DNA of 64,000 bases. Origin: Pycnococcus provasolii. Taxonomy: Eukaryota; Chlorophyta; Pseudoscourfieldiophyceae; Pseudoscourfieldiales; Pycnococcaceae. The notes beneath the pieces were generated by a model that had not been told where the DNA came from, did no database searches, and worked only from the letters and a program-made list of their open reading frames with translations. The DNA lies in the NCBI GenBank assembly GCA_938743325.2, contig OW568901.1:124001-188000 (forward strand), given 5' to 3'. Below, piece after piece: positions 1 to 9,307 of the stretch. The position numbers were made by a program, and so were the translations under genes. Within the stretch, counting starts at the first letter, position 1. Every line of letters begins with the position of its first letter.

Positions 1-2
1 TG

Positions 3-950
3 CGAGACGACGCTTTAGCGCGACGCGACGAAGTGCAGCGCGCGTCTCTCACGGACGAAGGAGTACCACGGACACCGACGCACAAAATACTCGTCGAAAC
101 AGCCGAGAAGCAGCTTGAAAGTGCGCAGAAACTGCTCACTGCTCTTGTTGACAAAGCGGAGTCACCGGACTCTGACCAGACGCTAGTCCTCGATAAGGAG
201 AGCGACGTCACCGCTGAAGAGCCCACCACAACAACCACAAGGTACGTTGAACAACTGCAAACTTTTAACGCTGACGGAGGTGAGGAAGGGAACGAAAACC
301 CGTGGCACGAGGTGCTGAAATACAACAGGTACAGGGTACTTGACGAAGAACAACAAGCTGGAGAACAGCAGGAACAACAACATGAGCCTCAACAAGAAAC
401 ACCGGTATTCATAACGCCACTCAAGCCGTCGAATATCGTACTTGAAGGCGCTGTCCCTGGAGTATACAGCGAGACAATGTGTGGAGATGCGCTCGTCAGA
501 TTTCATCAACATGACGGAAGCTTTGGGCCATGGGTACTCATACCTGACATGCTCTACGTACCGCACCTTAAGGTTAATATTCTTTCTAAGAACCTAATCC
601 TTCGCCGCTTATGCACGCCAGAACAGCGTCTCCGACTTGAACGCAAAGGAGAATCTTACGTCATGCCACAAGGTTGGGAAATTAACGTCCGCGAACATCA
701 GCTACTTGATACCGTGATACTGCAGACCTCAACTACCGTTGCAGAATCCTATCCGGTTCTGGGGGGGCAAACGCAAATGATACCCAACGCCAAGCTTGCC
801 AAGCAATCTCCGCTTGATTATATCGGCGCCAGATATCGCAAAATGCATTCCGATGGATCGTACAATGACGGTACAATCATTGCATATGAATCCTATGACA
901 GATTGTCATATGGAATAGGTCGAGGTGCCTCCTTGACATTGGACTTTTAA
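3..950 (+). mobile_element. Ty1/copia-like retroelement fossil (protease-region remnant)
   Basis: The frame is open from the left edge of the window, so the 5' part lies outside. The only recognisable stretch is around residues 180-200 (PDMLYVPHLKVNILS), which resembles the end of the copia-type aspartic protease region (a DVLYVP.L..NLLS-like motif). The N-terminal part is glutamine- and glutamate-rich and has no family signature. No reverse transcriptase or integrase follows, so this is treated as a broken fossil fragment of an LTR-type element. Alternative: an unrelated host gene fragment. The family call rests on one motif. Confidence 0.42.
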
Positions 951-1685
951 CCAGGATATAGGTCGGAGTTTTCTCTCGACCTATTCTCCCCTTGGAAGGG
1001 TCTGGCGCGCCGAGACGCACTCGGGCACGCCCTTCACTTTTACCCCATAGTAACCTTCACTCTTCTCTTTTATTTATTTTCCCCCGCGGCGCCATACTTC
1101 TTTAACACTTAACTTCGGACTCGAGAAGACGACGGTACTGGACCGAGGGAGGACGTGCGCACGAAGGCGGTGGCGCGCTTCGTGCACGAGAAGCCGATCC
1201 TCTACCGCATTTGCGTGGAAGTTGACCTTACGAAGAACCCCTACCTGGACCAAGCCCTTCTTCTCAATCCGATGTGACGGTGGCGGCGGCGGTGGTGGCG
1301 ACGGTCTTTTAGGCATCTTGTGGACACGACACTATTCAACGAATGTGAGGTGAGCCGGGAATAGTGGGTGTCGTGTCCACAAAAACTTTTTAGATGTGAT
1401 CCGAACAGACATATCATTAGCTGCCTCACTCAAGGGGTATTCAACTGGTTTCAGTGGGATCTTTTGTGCTTACGCGTTGGATGCAATACTCGAGGCCGAG
1501 ATCGGGACCAAATCCGTCTCCTTGGAAAGCTGTTCGAAGGTGCAAACACCCAAAGAAAGAGCTTGGAAGTTGGAATTATGGCAAAAGAACTTTCACCCAA
1601 ACTACTCCGGCATTTTTTTCAATACTACTTCCTGTATGTTACACGGTAGGTGTATGGTTGTTGTAGCAACATGATTACTAAATGT
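951..1685. other. Intergenic stretch, no assigned gene
   Basis: Between the copia-like fossil and the 3' end of the synthetase. No complete gene is recognisable. A short codon-like stretch at 1125-1277 on the + strand (contains AVARFVHEKPILYRICVEVD, ends in a stop) looks more protein-like than its surroundings and may be an orphan last exon or a relic. A CCACGACACTATTC-type sequence at about 1322-1380 forms a loose inverted repeat (tgtggacacgac...gtcgtgtccaca). Confidence 0.4.
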
Positions 1686-4600
1686 TCAGGCAAATAGCGC
1701 GTCGTGCATTGCCTCCATCAACGCGTCGTCATCGTACACACGCGACAACGACGATGCCGCGCCGGCGACGTTGCCGCCGACGAAAGTCTCGCGAACCTCA
1801 CGGCTCAAACCGCGATAACAACCGTCCGCAAGACGTGGCCAGCCAGGCGATCTCTCCACCGTCACGAGAACGATTTCAGCGTCGAGCTTCGGCGGGTCGT
1901 ACGCCACCGCACGAACTTGAGCGTCGGAGTAGCTGCGTGCCGCAGCTCGCACATCCTTCACCTCCACGCCGTCCGTTGCGTAGCTCTTGCAAACGAAGTC
2001 GAGCGCGTCTTCCGCGCCGGCATGCGTGGCGAGCGCCTTGTCGGTAGGTACTAGCACGTCAAGCTCACGCTCGCGTGCAAAGTCCGCTGCGAACGTCGCC
2101 ACCGCGTCGAGGCGACCGCAGAAGGTTTGAAACGCGAGCGAAATTGCTGAGCGGCGGTCCGAAACCGACGTGCTGTTCAGCATGCGTGCCAGCTTCGCTG
2201 GCGGCATTGGGAGCTCCGCCGCGGACGACGGACGTGCAAACACGTGCAAACGGACGCGCGACCACCAGCCGAGGCGGCCACACGATTGCTCGCGAACGGC
2301 GAGGTCGTACGCGTCCGAGTCCCGACGAAGGCGCCACAGCGGCCGCGCTCCATCAACGAGGACGACGCGGGATATTTTCCTCCCCTTGCGTGCGAGCGCG
2401 TCAGCCACCGCCCAGCAATGAGCAACGCCAGCGCCACCCACCGCCGCAAGGGTACAAGGAACAGTGGTGCCATCGTCGGGAAGCCGAGATGAGATGGCAT
2501 CCGCAAGCACGTCTGCCCAAGATACGAATGGAAACATGCGTGCCTCAGCATTGCCAGCGAGAGCCGGGTCGCGCGCGCCAACCACAACCGTTCCAGCCGG
2601 CGGGAGACGCCGCGCAAGCATCGCGCGGAAGCACAGCGGAGTGCCAGTGTCGCATGGAAGCAGGAACACGAAGCGTTCCGCAGGGCCGTCGACGCTGCTA
2701 TAATCTTCCAAGCATGCTGAAGGCTGCCACCCCACCCCACCACCACTAGCCTTGAGGTGGTCGATGTGCGCCGCGAGGTCGCTCAACATGGCGAACTCGA
2801 AGATCTCCATCGCCGCGAGCTTTAGACTGAACTTCTCGTTGACCATCGATACCGCGCGCATCCATACCATCGATGTGCCCCCCGCGTCGAAAAAGTTGGC
2901 GTTCCGCCCAATCGTCTCCACAGACTGACCGAGAGCGTCCGCATAAATTGCTGCAATCGCCGTTTCTGTGCCCCCCTGCGGAGCGGCAACCTCCGCCGCG
3001 CCGAGCAACTGCGATATTGGGCGCGTCACGAGAGCCTCGACGTCGATCGTGCCATCCACCAGCAAAGGCCACTCTGGCACGCACAATGGAAGCGCCTCCG
3101 CGCACTGTGCCGCGGTAGGTACCTCATCTGGCGCGTGGAAGAGGCAAGGCATGAGCGCGCTCACTGGACCGTTTGCGAAGAGCGCTCCGAGCGACTCCTC
3201 ACGTTCGTTCACGCCGATGATAATGTCCGGGTATGCCGACGTCTCCCCGAGCGAGCGAGAAAGCAGTGACCGCAGGATGCCAATACCGACGCGCGCGGGC
3301 ATAGATGAAACCCACCGTGCGAAGCCGAGCGACTTGTCGCGGCTCGAGATTCCCGTTCCCCAGGCGGTCCAAACGAGTGTACGCGCACGCACGCCCGCGG
3401 CGCGCTGCCACGCAGCAAACCACTCGAGAAAGGCGTTGGAACCCGAATACGCTCCGAGACCAGCACCGCCAAATACGGTAGCGGTCGAGCCAAAGTGTAC
3501 GAACACGGGCATTGTCCTCGCACCCAGGGAGGCGCATGCGCGATGCAGATGCACTGCGCCGCGAACCTTTGCCGCCGTTTCTTGGCTCAATGCATCTCCG
3601 GCGAGACTGTGTAGCGGCGCACGCGCGTAGGTGCCAGCGAGGTGCAGCACACCGACGATCGAGCTTTCGCGCGTCGCGCTGCGCAGAAGTTCCAGCAGCG
3701 ACGCGTACGCCGCGTCGCCGCCACCCAGGTCGACCTGGGCATACGTGACGCGGGCAGACGGTCCATCCCAACCACGCTTCGCGAGCAATGCTGATACAGC
3801 GCTTGTCAGACGACGACCGAGCACGAGCACGCGAATCCCCGTCATTTCTTCGATCAGCAGCTGTACAACCTCCAGACCAATCGCACCGAGCCCGCCAGAG
3901 ACGACCACAACGCCGCCACTCGCGGGGTCGCCTAACAGCGGCGGCGCGCTCGCGCTGCTCTCTTCCGCATCCGCCTCCTCCTGCAAGCTGTCGCCAATGC
4001 CAACGAAGCGCTTCACGACGCGGAACAGGGCGGCAGGCGCGTCTGGTGGAGTATCGGTAAGCACCATGGGCGTTCCCGCCCCTGATTCCACGTAGGCAAC
4101 ATCCGCATCAAGCGGATCGCCACCAGCAGCCTCCGCGAGCGCAACGGCCACTAGCTGGCCCGCCGTGCATCCAAAGGGAACGCTCACGAGCGAGACCGAT
4201 GCGACTGAGGCTTGCTCCGCCGCGAGCGCCTTGCACAGCCCGGGTGCGATTGCGCCTCCAGATTCCGCAAATGCAAGGCGCGCGTCCATGTCAGCCTCCT
4301 TTGGAGTCGCCTGGACGCAAATCACCTTGGTGTGGTTCTCGGCAATTGAGCTGCCAGCGCTCGTCAGCGCACGTGACAACTCGCACAAACTCGCAGCTGC
4401 ACCTCCCGCTTTGCGCGCCTCCACTTCCCCGCCCCCACGGTAGATCATGAGCACGTGCACGACGACCGTCACGGCGTCTTCGCGAAACGAGCGTGCCGCC
4501 TCTTCGCTATTCGCATCCTCCACAAGAACCACGCGTTTCCCATCGAGTGCACGACGCAAATCGCCATGAAGCTCCGCGGGTGCGACCCAAAGCGACGTGC

Positions 4601-6806
4601 TATTTAGTTGATCGCTAGTGAGTTCGGGAGAGATTTGCTTGCGTACCCATGAAGCGGCTGCGAAAAAGTCAGGCGTCACGGACGCCGATGTTCCGAGCGC
4701 AAGATCGAGAGAGAGCGCAGCCTTGGCGTACGTGCCCTTAAGAAATTCCTTTTGAAAGGCGGTCCGTTGGATCTTGCCCGATGTTGTCGCGAGGAACTGT
4801 TCCTCGCGTACGGGTATGGCGTATCGCGCACTTAGACCAAGCGATGCGCTTATCTGCGCGCGAATTGCCGCTACTGCATCGCGGAGTGGCGCGAGAAGCA
4901 CGCCTTGCTCGTGCAGGAGTGCCGTCGACGCTTCCCCCAGCGAGCTGGCGGGCACGAAAAATACGAGCAGTTGCTCCGTCCCCTCATGCTCGTCGCGGAT
5001 GCTCGTCGCCGCAACGCGTGCGGGAGTGCTATAGCCTGCCGATGCGGCGACATCCTCGACCTCGTATGCATAATAGTTCGCCCCACGTAGTATGAGTATC
5101 TCCTTCGCGCGCCCAGTCAACACGAGCTCGCCACGGTGCACGAATCCAACGTCGCCTGAATCCAGCCAGCCGTCTTCGAGCATGCATTCCTCGTTCGCCG
5201 ACGCGTTGTTGAAATACCCGCGCATCACGCAAGGCCCTCGGATTTGGAATCGACCAACCTGCCGCTCGTTGAGCACGTCGCCATTCGGTGCGCAGATGCG
5301 GATCTCCACGCCGGGCGAAACATCTCCGAGCGAGACGAAATTTGACACCTCCAAGCCGCCATCGTTTGCTTCGTCGATGGATAGCACGGGTGACGACAGG
5401 CTTGACTTGATGACGCGGATCGTCGATCGGGTCGCGTCGAACGCGTTGTTGTACGTCATGCAGGTGCAGCACTCCGCCATCCCAAAGGCTGGCTGCATGA
5501 CGGAAGGCGCGATGCCGCAGACGTCGGAGAAGTCACTGCACGCCTCGGCCGTCACCTGCTCTCCCGCATTCATGAGCCGCACGACGCGGGAGAGGTCGTA
5601 CGGAAGGCGCGCCTGTCCCGTCGCTCGAGCGGCTGCGACGACAAGCTTGAAGCCGAAGTTGGGTGCCCACGAGTGCGTGACGTGGAAGCGCTCCATCGTC
5701 TCTGGCCAGCGCAGTGGATCGGCAACGACGTCGGCCGTTGGCAGCTGAACACCAGATCGGTTGAGATAGACGTCGGCAAGGTGGAACGTGAGCATCGGCA
5801 CGACGTGATCGAACGGCAGCCAGTTGAGCGTGACGTCTGAAGATGTGTAGCCGCAGTGTTGGGCAGAATGACGGATGTGGCTCACCACCGCCGCGTGCCG
5901 TTCGGGAATCACCTTGGGCGTGCCCGTGGATCCTGAGGTGAGCTGGTAGAACAGCACGTCGTCGGGATCCGGCGCGACGAGTGCGTCGGCGTTGCCGGCG
6001 TCCTGTTGCGTGAGCGCGCTGACGTCGTGCGCCTGCACGCCCGCAGGGAGCAGCGCCTGAAGCTTGCTCACGGCGCCCGCGCTGACGAGAACGTGCTTGA
6101 CTGAGAGGAGGCGCACTGCGCTAATGAGCTTGAGCACGGTTGCATTTTCGCTCGTGTACTGGTTCGGCACGGCGACGGTGACAGGCGCGACTCCGCGCAG
6201 AGCGCACGCCCAGAACGCTCGTAAGTGCGTCCTTGCGTCGCTGATTTGGAGCGCGACGGCGTCCCCTCGTTTGATTTGTAAGTTGGTGAGTATTGCTGTA
6301 CCCAATGCGGTGGCTTGTCGAAGCAGGTCGGCGTACGACTCCGTCGCGACGACTTCGCCGTTCGCGACGAACGTCACGTTTGCTTCTTTTGATTGTTTCG
6401 CCGCGCGTATGAGTGCGCCGCACATCTCCTTGGGTGGTTCGGAGGAGGGGGGAACCTCCAAAGGTGGTCCGGCGCAGTGCGATGACGTCGACGTTCCGTT
6501 GGCATCGGCGACAGCTTCGTTAGCAATCGTCCCCCCTTGTGCCGCACTTCCAAACTTCTCAGCAGCGAGCCTAAGAAATCGATGCGGCGTGTCTGAAAGC
6601 GGCCGAGATACCTGAACGGGTCCCTGAAACGACGCCGACGCCGACGCCGACGAAGAAGGAGGAGTCACCACTGAGGAGGGAGACGTCAAATCATCCGAAG
6701 AAGCCAAAACCGACGCCAAAGTCAAAGCTGAAGCGTCCACGAATCCTTCGGACGTGAGCGGAATACGACGAAAGCAGTTCGAATTCTTCGAGAACGACGA
6801 CGCCAT
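1686..6806 (-). CDS. Single-module CoA-ligase / ketoreductase / ACP / thioesterase-like synthetase
   Basis: A 1,706-residue hybrid synthetase related to NRPS/PKS loading modules. The first in-frame ATG is at 6806; the frame is open 39 codons further but without an ATG. Counting from that upstream edge: adenylation/acyl-CoA ligase ~170-740 with core motifs LTSGSTGTPK (329-338), FGMAE, DSGDVGF, the GRAKE loop and TSGKIQR; ketoreductase ~755-1250 with the NADPH loop GGLGAIG (1010-1016) and Tyr/Asn in AYSGSN; acyl carrier ~1320-1395 with phosphopantetheine serine 1351 (GGTSM); C-terminal thioesterase-like domain ~1415-1745. No ketosynthase, acyltransferase or condensation domain is seen. By analogy with CoL-ER-ACP and A-KR-T modules it may load a carboxylic or keto acid, reduce it and hold it on the ACP. 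The TE-like domain lacks the GxSxG serine (GGAGVA at 1496-1501) and its likely histidine (GGN). It lies head to head with an intact thioesterase gene. Substrate unknown. Confidence 0.88.
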   Translation of the reverse strand: MASSFSKNSNCFRRIPLTSEGFVDASALTLASVLASSDDLTSPSSVVTPPSSSASASASFQGPVQVSRPLSDTPHRFLRLAAEKFGSAAQGGTIANEAVADANGTSTSSHCAGPPLEVPPSSEPPKEMCGALIRAAKQSKEANVTFVANGEVVATESYADLLRQATALGTAILTNLQIKRGDAVALQISDARTHLRAFWACALRGVAPVTVAVPNQYTSENATVLKLISAVRLLSVKHVLVSAGAVSKLQALLPAGVQAHDVSALTQQDAGNADALVAPDPDDVLFYQLTSGSTGTPKVIPERHAAVVSHIRHSAQHCGYTSSDVTLNWLPFDHVVPMLTFHLADVYLNRSGVQLPTADVVADPLRWPETMERFHVTHSWAPNFGFKLVVAAARATGQARLPYDLSRVVRLMNAGEQVTAEACSDFSDVCGIAPSVMQPAFGMAECCTCMTYNNAFDATRSTIRVIKSSLSSPVLSIDEANDGGLEVSNFVSLGDVSPGVEIRICAPNGDVLNERQVGRFQIRGPCVMRGYFNNASANEECMLEDGWLDSGDVGFVHRGELVLTGRAKEILILRGANYYAYEVEDVAASAGYSTPARVAATSIRDEHEGTEQLLVFFVPASSLGEASTALLHEQGVLLAPLRDAVAAIRAQISASLGLSARYAIPVREEQFLATTSGKIQRTAFQKEFLKGTYAKAALSLDLALGTSASVTPDFFAAASWVRKQISPELTSDQLNSTSLWVAPAELHGDLRRALDGKRVVLVEDANSEEAARSFREDAVTVVVHVLMIYRGGGEVEARKAGGAAASLCELSRALTSAGSSIAENHTKVICVQATPKEADMDARLAFAESGGAIAPGLCKALAAEQASVASVSLVSVPFGCTAGQLVAVALAEAAGGDPLDADVAYVESGAGTPMVLTDTPPDAPAALFRVVKRFVGIGDSLQEEADAEESSASAPPLLGDPASGGVVVVSGGLGAIGLEVVQLLIEEMTGIRVLVLGRRLTSAVSALLAKRGWDGPSARVTYAQVDLGGGDAAYASLLELLRSATRESSIVGVLHLAGTYARAPLHSLAGDALSQETAAKVRGAVHLHRACASLGARTMPVFVHFGSTATVFGGAGLGAYSGSNAFLEWFAAWQRAAGVRARTLVWTAWGTGISSRDKSLGFARWVSSMPARVGIGILRSLLSRSLGETSAYPDIIIGVNEREESLGALFANGPVSALMPCLFHAPDEVPTAAQCAEALPLCVPEWPLLVDGTIDVEALVTRPISQLLGAAEVAAPQGGTETAIAAIYADALGQSVETIGRNANFFDAGGTSMVWMRAVSMVNEKFSLKLAAMEIFEFAMLSDLAAHIDHLKASGGGVGWQPSACLEDYSSVDGPAERFVFLLPCDTGTPLCFRAMLARRLPPAGTVVVGARDPALAGNAEARMFPFVSWADVLADAISSRLPDDGTTVPCTLAAVGGAGVAHCWAVADALARKGRKISRVVLVDGARPLWRLRRDSDAYDLAVREQSCGRLGWWSRVRLHVFARPSSAAELPMPPAKLARMLNSTSVSDRRSAISLAFQTFCGRLDAVATFAADFARERELDVLVPTDKALATHAGAEDALDFVCKSYATDGVEVKDVRAAARSYSDAQVRAVAYDPPKLDAEIVLVTVERSPGWPRLADGCYRGLSREVRETFVGGNVAGAASSLSRVYDDDALMEAMHDALFA

Positions 6807-7251
6807 GGCCCAAAACAACAATATGAGAAAGCTGGTTCGCAAGAATACTGAAATCCGATGCGGATCGTATATATTAATTAAGACGTGGTCAAGAACGTCT
6901 TTTAGACTGGGACGGATGCACACACACTACACAGCTTTATGCCCTTGCTTGCACAACAACGCATTACCTTTACAGTACGCACGTGCATGACGACGACCCT
7001 TCATGTATGTACTATATGTGAGCCTCACGTTATAAAGGGTGGTCAAGAACCGCTAATTCGCGTGATTAGTGAACCAAACATCTTTAAAGGGCAGTGGCTT
7101 CTTGTCTGTGGTGCCCAAGTCTCGACGCGGCGCCGTACCAACTAAATGTATGTGGTGTCACGTGATTGTTTGCGCGATAAATATCACGTGACCTTTTCTA
7201 AAACTTTTCTGCTCTTCGCCATCCGTTCCCATTCTTCGTTCTACTCGAAAG
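6807..7251. promoter_or_regulatory. Shared divergent promoter with two TCACGTGA palindromes
   Basis: The 445 bp separate the ATGs of the synthetase (minus) and the thioesterase (plus). Two identical 8-bp palindromes TCACGTGA lie at 7158-7165 and 7184-7191; CACGTG is the classic G-box/E-box core for bHLH/bZIP factors. TATATA at 6868-6873 lies about 60 bp upstream of the synthetase ATG. TATAAA at 7031-7036 could serve the + strand gene. The layout suggests co-regulation of the pair; this is inference from sequence alone. Confidence 0.5.
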
Positions 7252-8376
7252 ATGTCTTCTTCTTCCGATGATGCGCTCGCTCGTTCTCGTAAGATGGTCA
7301 AGCTGTTGAAGTCTGGCTCGGCCTCGTCGTCGAGTTTGCCGCCGATATGGGTCATGCCCGTCTTTGGAGGTACCACCGCGTGCTTTGACCGTATGCTCAA
7401 CAGCTACTCCAACTACAAAAGAACACTGTACGGACTCACGGACGCGTACATCACCGGCGACGACGACGCGCTCACGTTGTCCCTCGAAGAGTGGGTGAAC
7501 ACGTACGTTAGTGCCATCAAGTCGAAGCAGGAACACGGGCCGTACACGCTCGTGGGATACAGCCAGGGCATGAACTGGTGCTACGCCGTCGCGGAGGCGC
7601 TCAGGAAGCAAGGAGAAACCACCGACGCGATGATCTGCCTCGACCCGTGCTTCCCCAACTGGAACAACATGGACAAAATCCTCGACTGGAACGCGCCCAT
7701 CATGGCGGAAGGACTAGGAGCGCCCGTCTGCGTCGCGCGACTCGCGGCCAACTTCATGATGGTCGGACCGATGAAACAGGCGGGCAACGCGCTTAATACG
7801 CAGGCGGGGCGCGAGGCAACCATCAGCGCGGTGATCGCGAAGGAGTTCGCCGGAACGGACCTCTACGACATCATGGTCGTGCACACCGAGATGGACACCG
7901 GCAAGACGATCGTCGAAGGCGAAAGCCCGATGTCGTTCATCAAGAAGATTCCCGCCAACCAGCGCCTCGAGAAGATGACGGAGCTCATCGCGAGCAAGTT
8001 CGAAGGGCTCGACACGGACCTCGTGAAGCGCATTCTCGAGTTCCGGTGCTTCTCCGCGCTGCGCTGGGTTCCGTACGTTCCCAAAAAGGTGCCCGCGTCG
8101 ACGAAGTGCATTCTCGTGTACGCGGACCGCGCGCACATCGCGTCGTACAAGGGCAAGCCGTACAGCGTCACGCAGGGCTTCGAGCGCTTCCACGAGAAGG
8201 GCATGGCGCAGATCAACGAGGTGGTCATCAAGATGGACGACGCGCCGGCGGACTGGCCGGGCAAGCGCATGGAGGCGATGTTCAAGGTGTTCGACGACCA
8301 CTTCAGGTTCATGCACATGCCGAACGTCTGGGCGGAGCTCAAGACGGAAATCTGGGACAAAATCGGAATGTTCTAG
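7252..8376 (+). CDS. Free-standing thioesterase (alpha/beta hydrolase, TE-domain type)
   Basis: A 374-residue protein starting at an ATG. It resembles the thioesterase domains that release products from PKS/NRPS carrier proteins: PVFGG near the N-terminus, the nucleophile elbow GYSQG followed by MNWCYAVAEAL, an LDPC strand end where the family acid often lies, and a C-terminal FDDHFRFM segment supplying a candidate catalytic histidine. The helix after the elbow (CYAVAEALRKQG) is very close to the matching helix in the TE-like end of the divergently transcribed synthetase (CWAVADALARKG), so the two look homologous. Inference: it acts in trans on the neighbour's acyl carrier domain, either to release the product or to edit stalled chains. 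No targeting peptide is obvious. A stand-alone lipid hydrolase is the alternative. Confidence 0.82.
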   Translation: MSSSSDDALARSRKMVKLLKSGSASSSSLPPIWVMPVFGGTTACFDRMLNSYSNYKRTLYGLTDAYITGDDDALTLSLEEWVNTYVSAIKSKQEHGPYTLVGYSQGMNWCYAVAEALRKQGETTDAMICLDPCFPNWNNMDKILDWNAPIMAEGLGAPVCVARLAANFMMVGPMKQAGNALNTQAGREATISAVIAKEFAGTDLYDIMVVHTEMDTGKTIVEGESPMSFIKKIPANQRLEKMTELIASKFEGLDTDLVKRILEFRCFSALRWVPYVPKKVPASTKCILVYADRAHIASYKGKPYSVTQGFERFHEKGMAQINEVVIKMDDAPADWPGKRMEAMFKVFDDHFRFMHMPNVWAELKTEIWDKIGMF

Positions 8377-9307
8377 AAGGTGGGAAAGTTGTCGAATCAA
8401 AATCTGTCTTTTTCTATTTTGAAATAATGAACCATTCATTCAGTTCAATTTCAACGTTGCGTAGGAAAGTCGATTTGACGAACGACGACGACGACGACGA
8501 GGAGGAGACAATAAGGATAATAAACGATAAAAATTTCATTTTTTCCTTAAATTCATTTTTATATGTATTAGACTTTGATTGATTTCTTTTCCATAATTCA
8601 TTCTTCTTGATGATGACTTCGTGACAATTCGGTGGTGCTGGATTTCATGGACTTGCTTAGTAGCGCGCTTGACTGACTCTTGACTCGACCGTGTACAAAA
8701 CCCAAATGTCTGACTTGACTTGACTATGACTGTGTTTTATTTATGCTTGACGACTTTGACTCGTGACTCGTGACTTTCTGACACCATACCTTAGTAGAGC
8801 CATACTACGTGGAACTCGAGCGCCTCGCGCCGGCGTCGCCATTCCGCCTGAGCACGAAGACACACGCTTTCCGCCGTGGCGGCATTTCCAACGTCCGGCG
8901 GCACTGTGTCCGATTGGGGTTCTACTGTGGCGACGGGCTCCTCATCTTCCTGAGGGTCTTCGGGAGGTGGAAGTCGTCCTCGTCCGTGTTGCAGTACCTC
9001 GTCCTCTAGAAAGACGAGATGGTGAATGTGCTGCGCGGACAGGTCGGTGGGCTCGCTGCTCCGTCGGCATCCGCGAGCGGCGACATGGAACGCGACTTCG
9101 CAGCGCTCGCCGAGGGACCGGAACCGTCGGACGCGCAAGCCCACGCCGCGGTATCGGGACTTCGGGTATTCGGGGTTATAAAATAAAATAAATCGGGGTT
9201 AAACCCGAAAGAAAGAAAAGCTCAGAAAAAAACGCACACCTGCTCTCTCCCCTCCTCCGCCGTTGTCATTCTGAAAAACCAAAAAAAGTATTCTTCGCGA
9301 TAATATA
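8377..9307. other. Intergenic, low-complexity; possible gene relic
   Basis: Starts with the 3' UTR of the thioesterase, with CATTCATTCAGT close to the stop, a GAC/GAG trinucleotide run near 8478-8506, and degenerate TGACTTGACT-like repeats at 8660-8775. Between 8800 and 9185 both strands have moderately long frames of coding-like composition, but none begins with a convincing ATG or matches a family I recognise. The last 120 bp are the 5' region of ATG3. Confidence 0.4.

Noticed and set aside
6807-6923. 39-codon N-terminal extension of the synthetase
   Set aside because: It starts at GTG, not ATG, and includes the TATATA-containing promoter region.
8763-9191. Frames on both strands upstream of ATG3
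   Set aside because: No ATG start of good context, no family match and no agreement between frames; left as unassigned.
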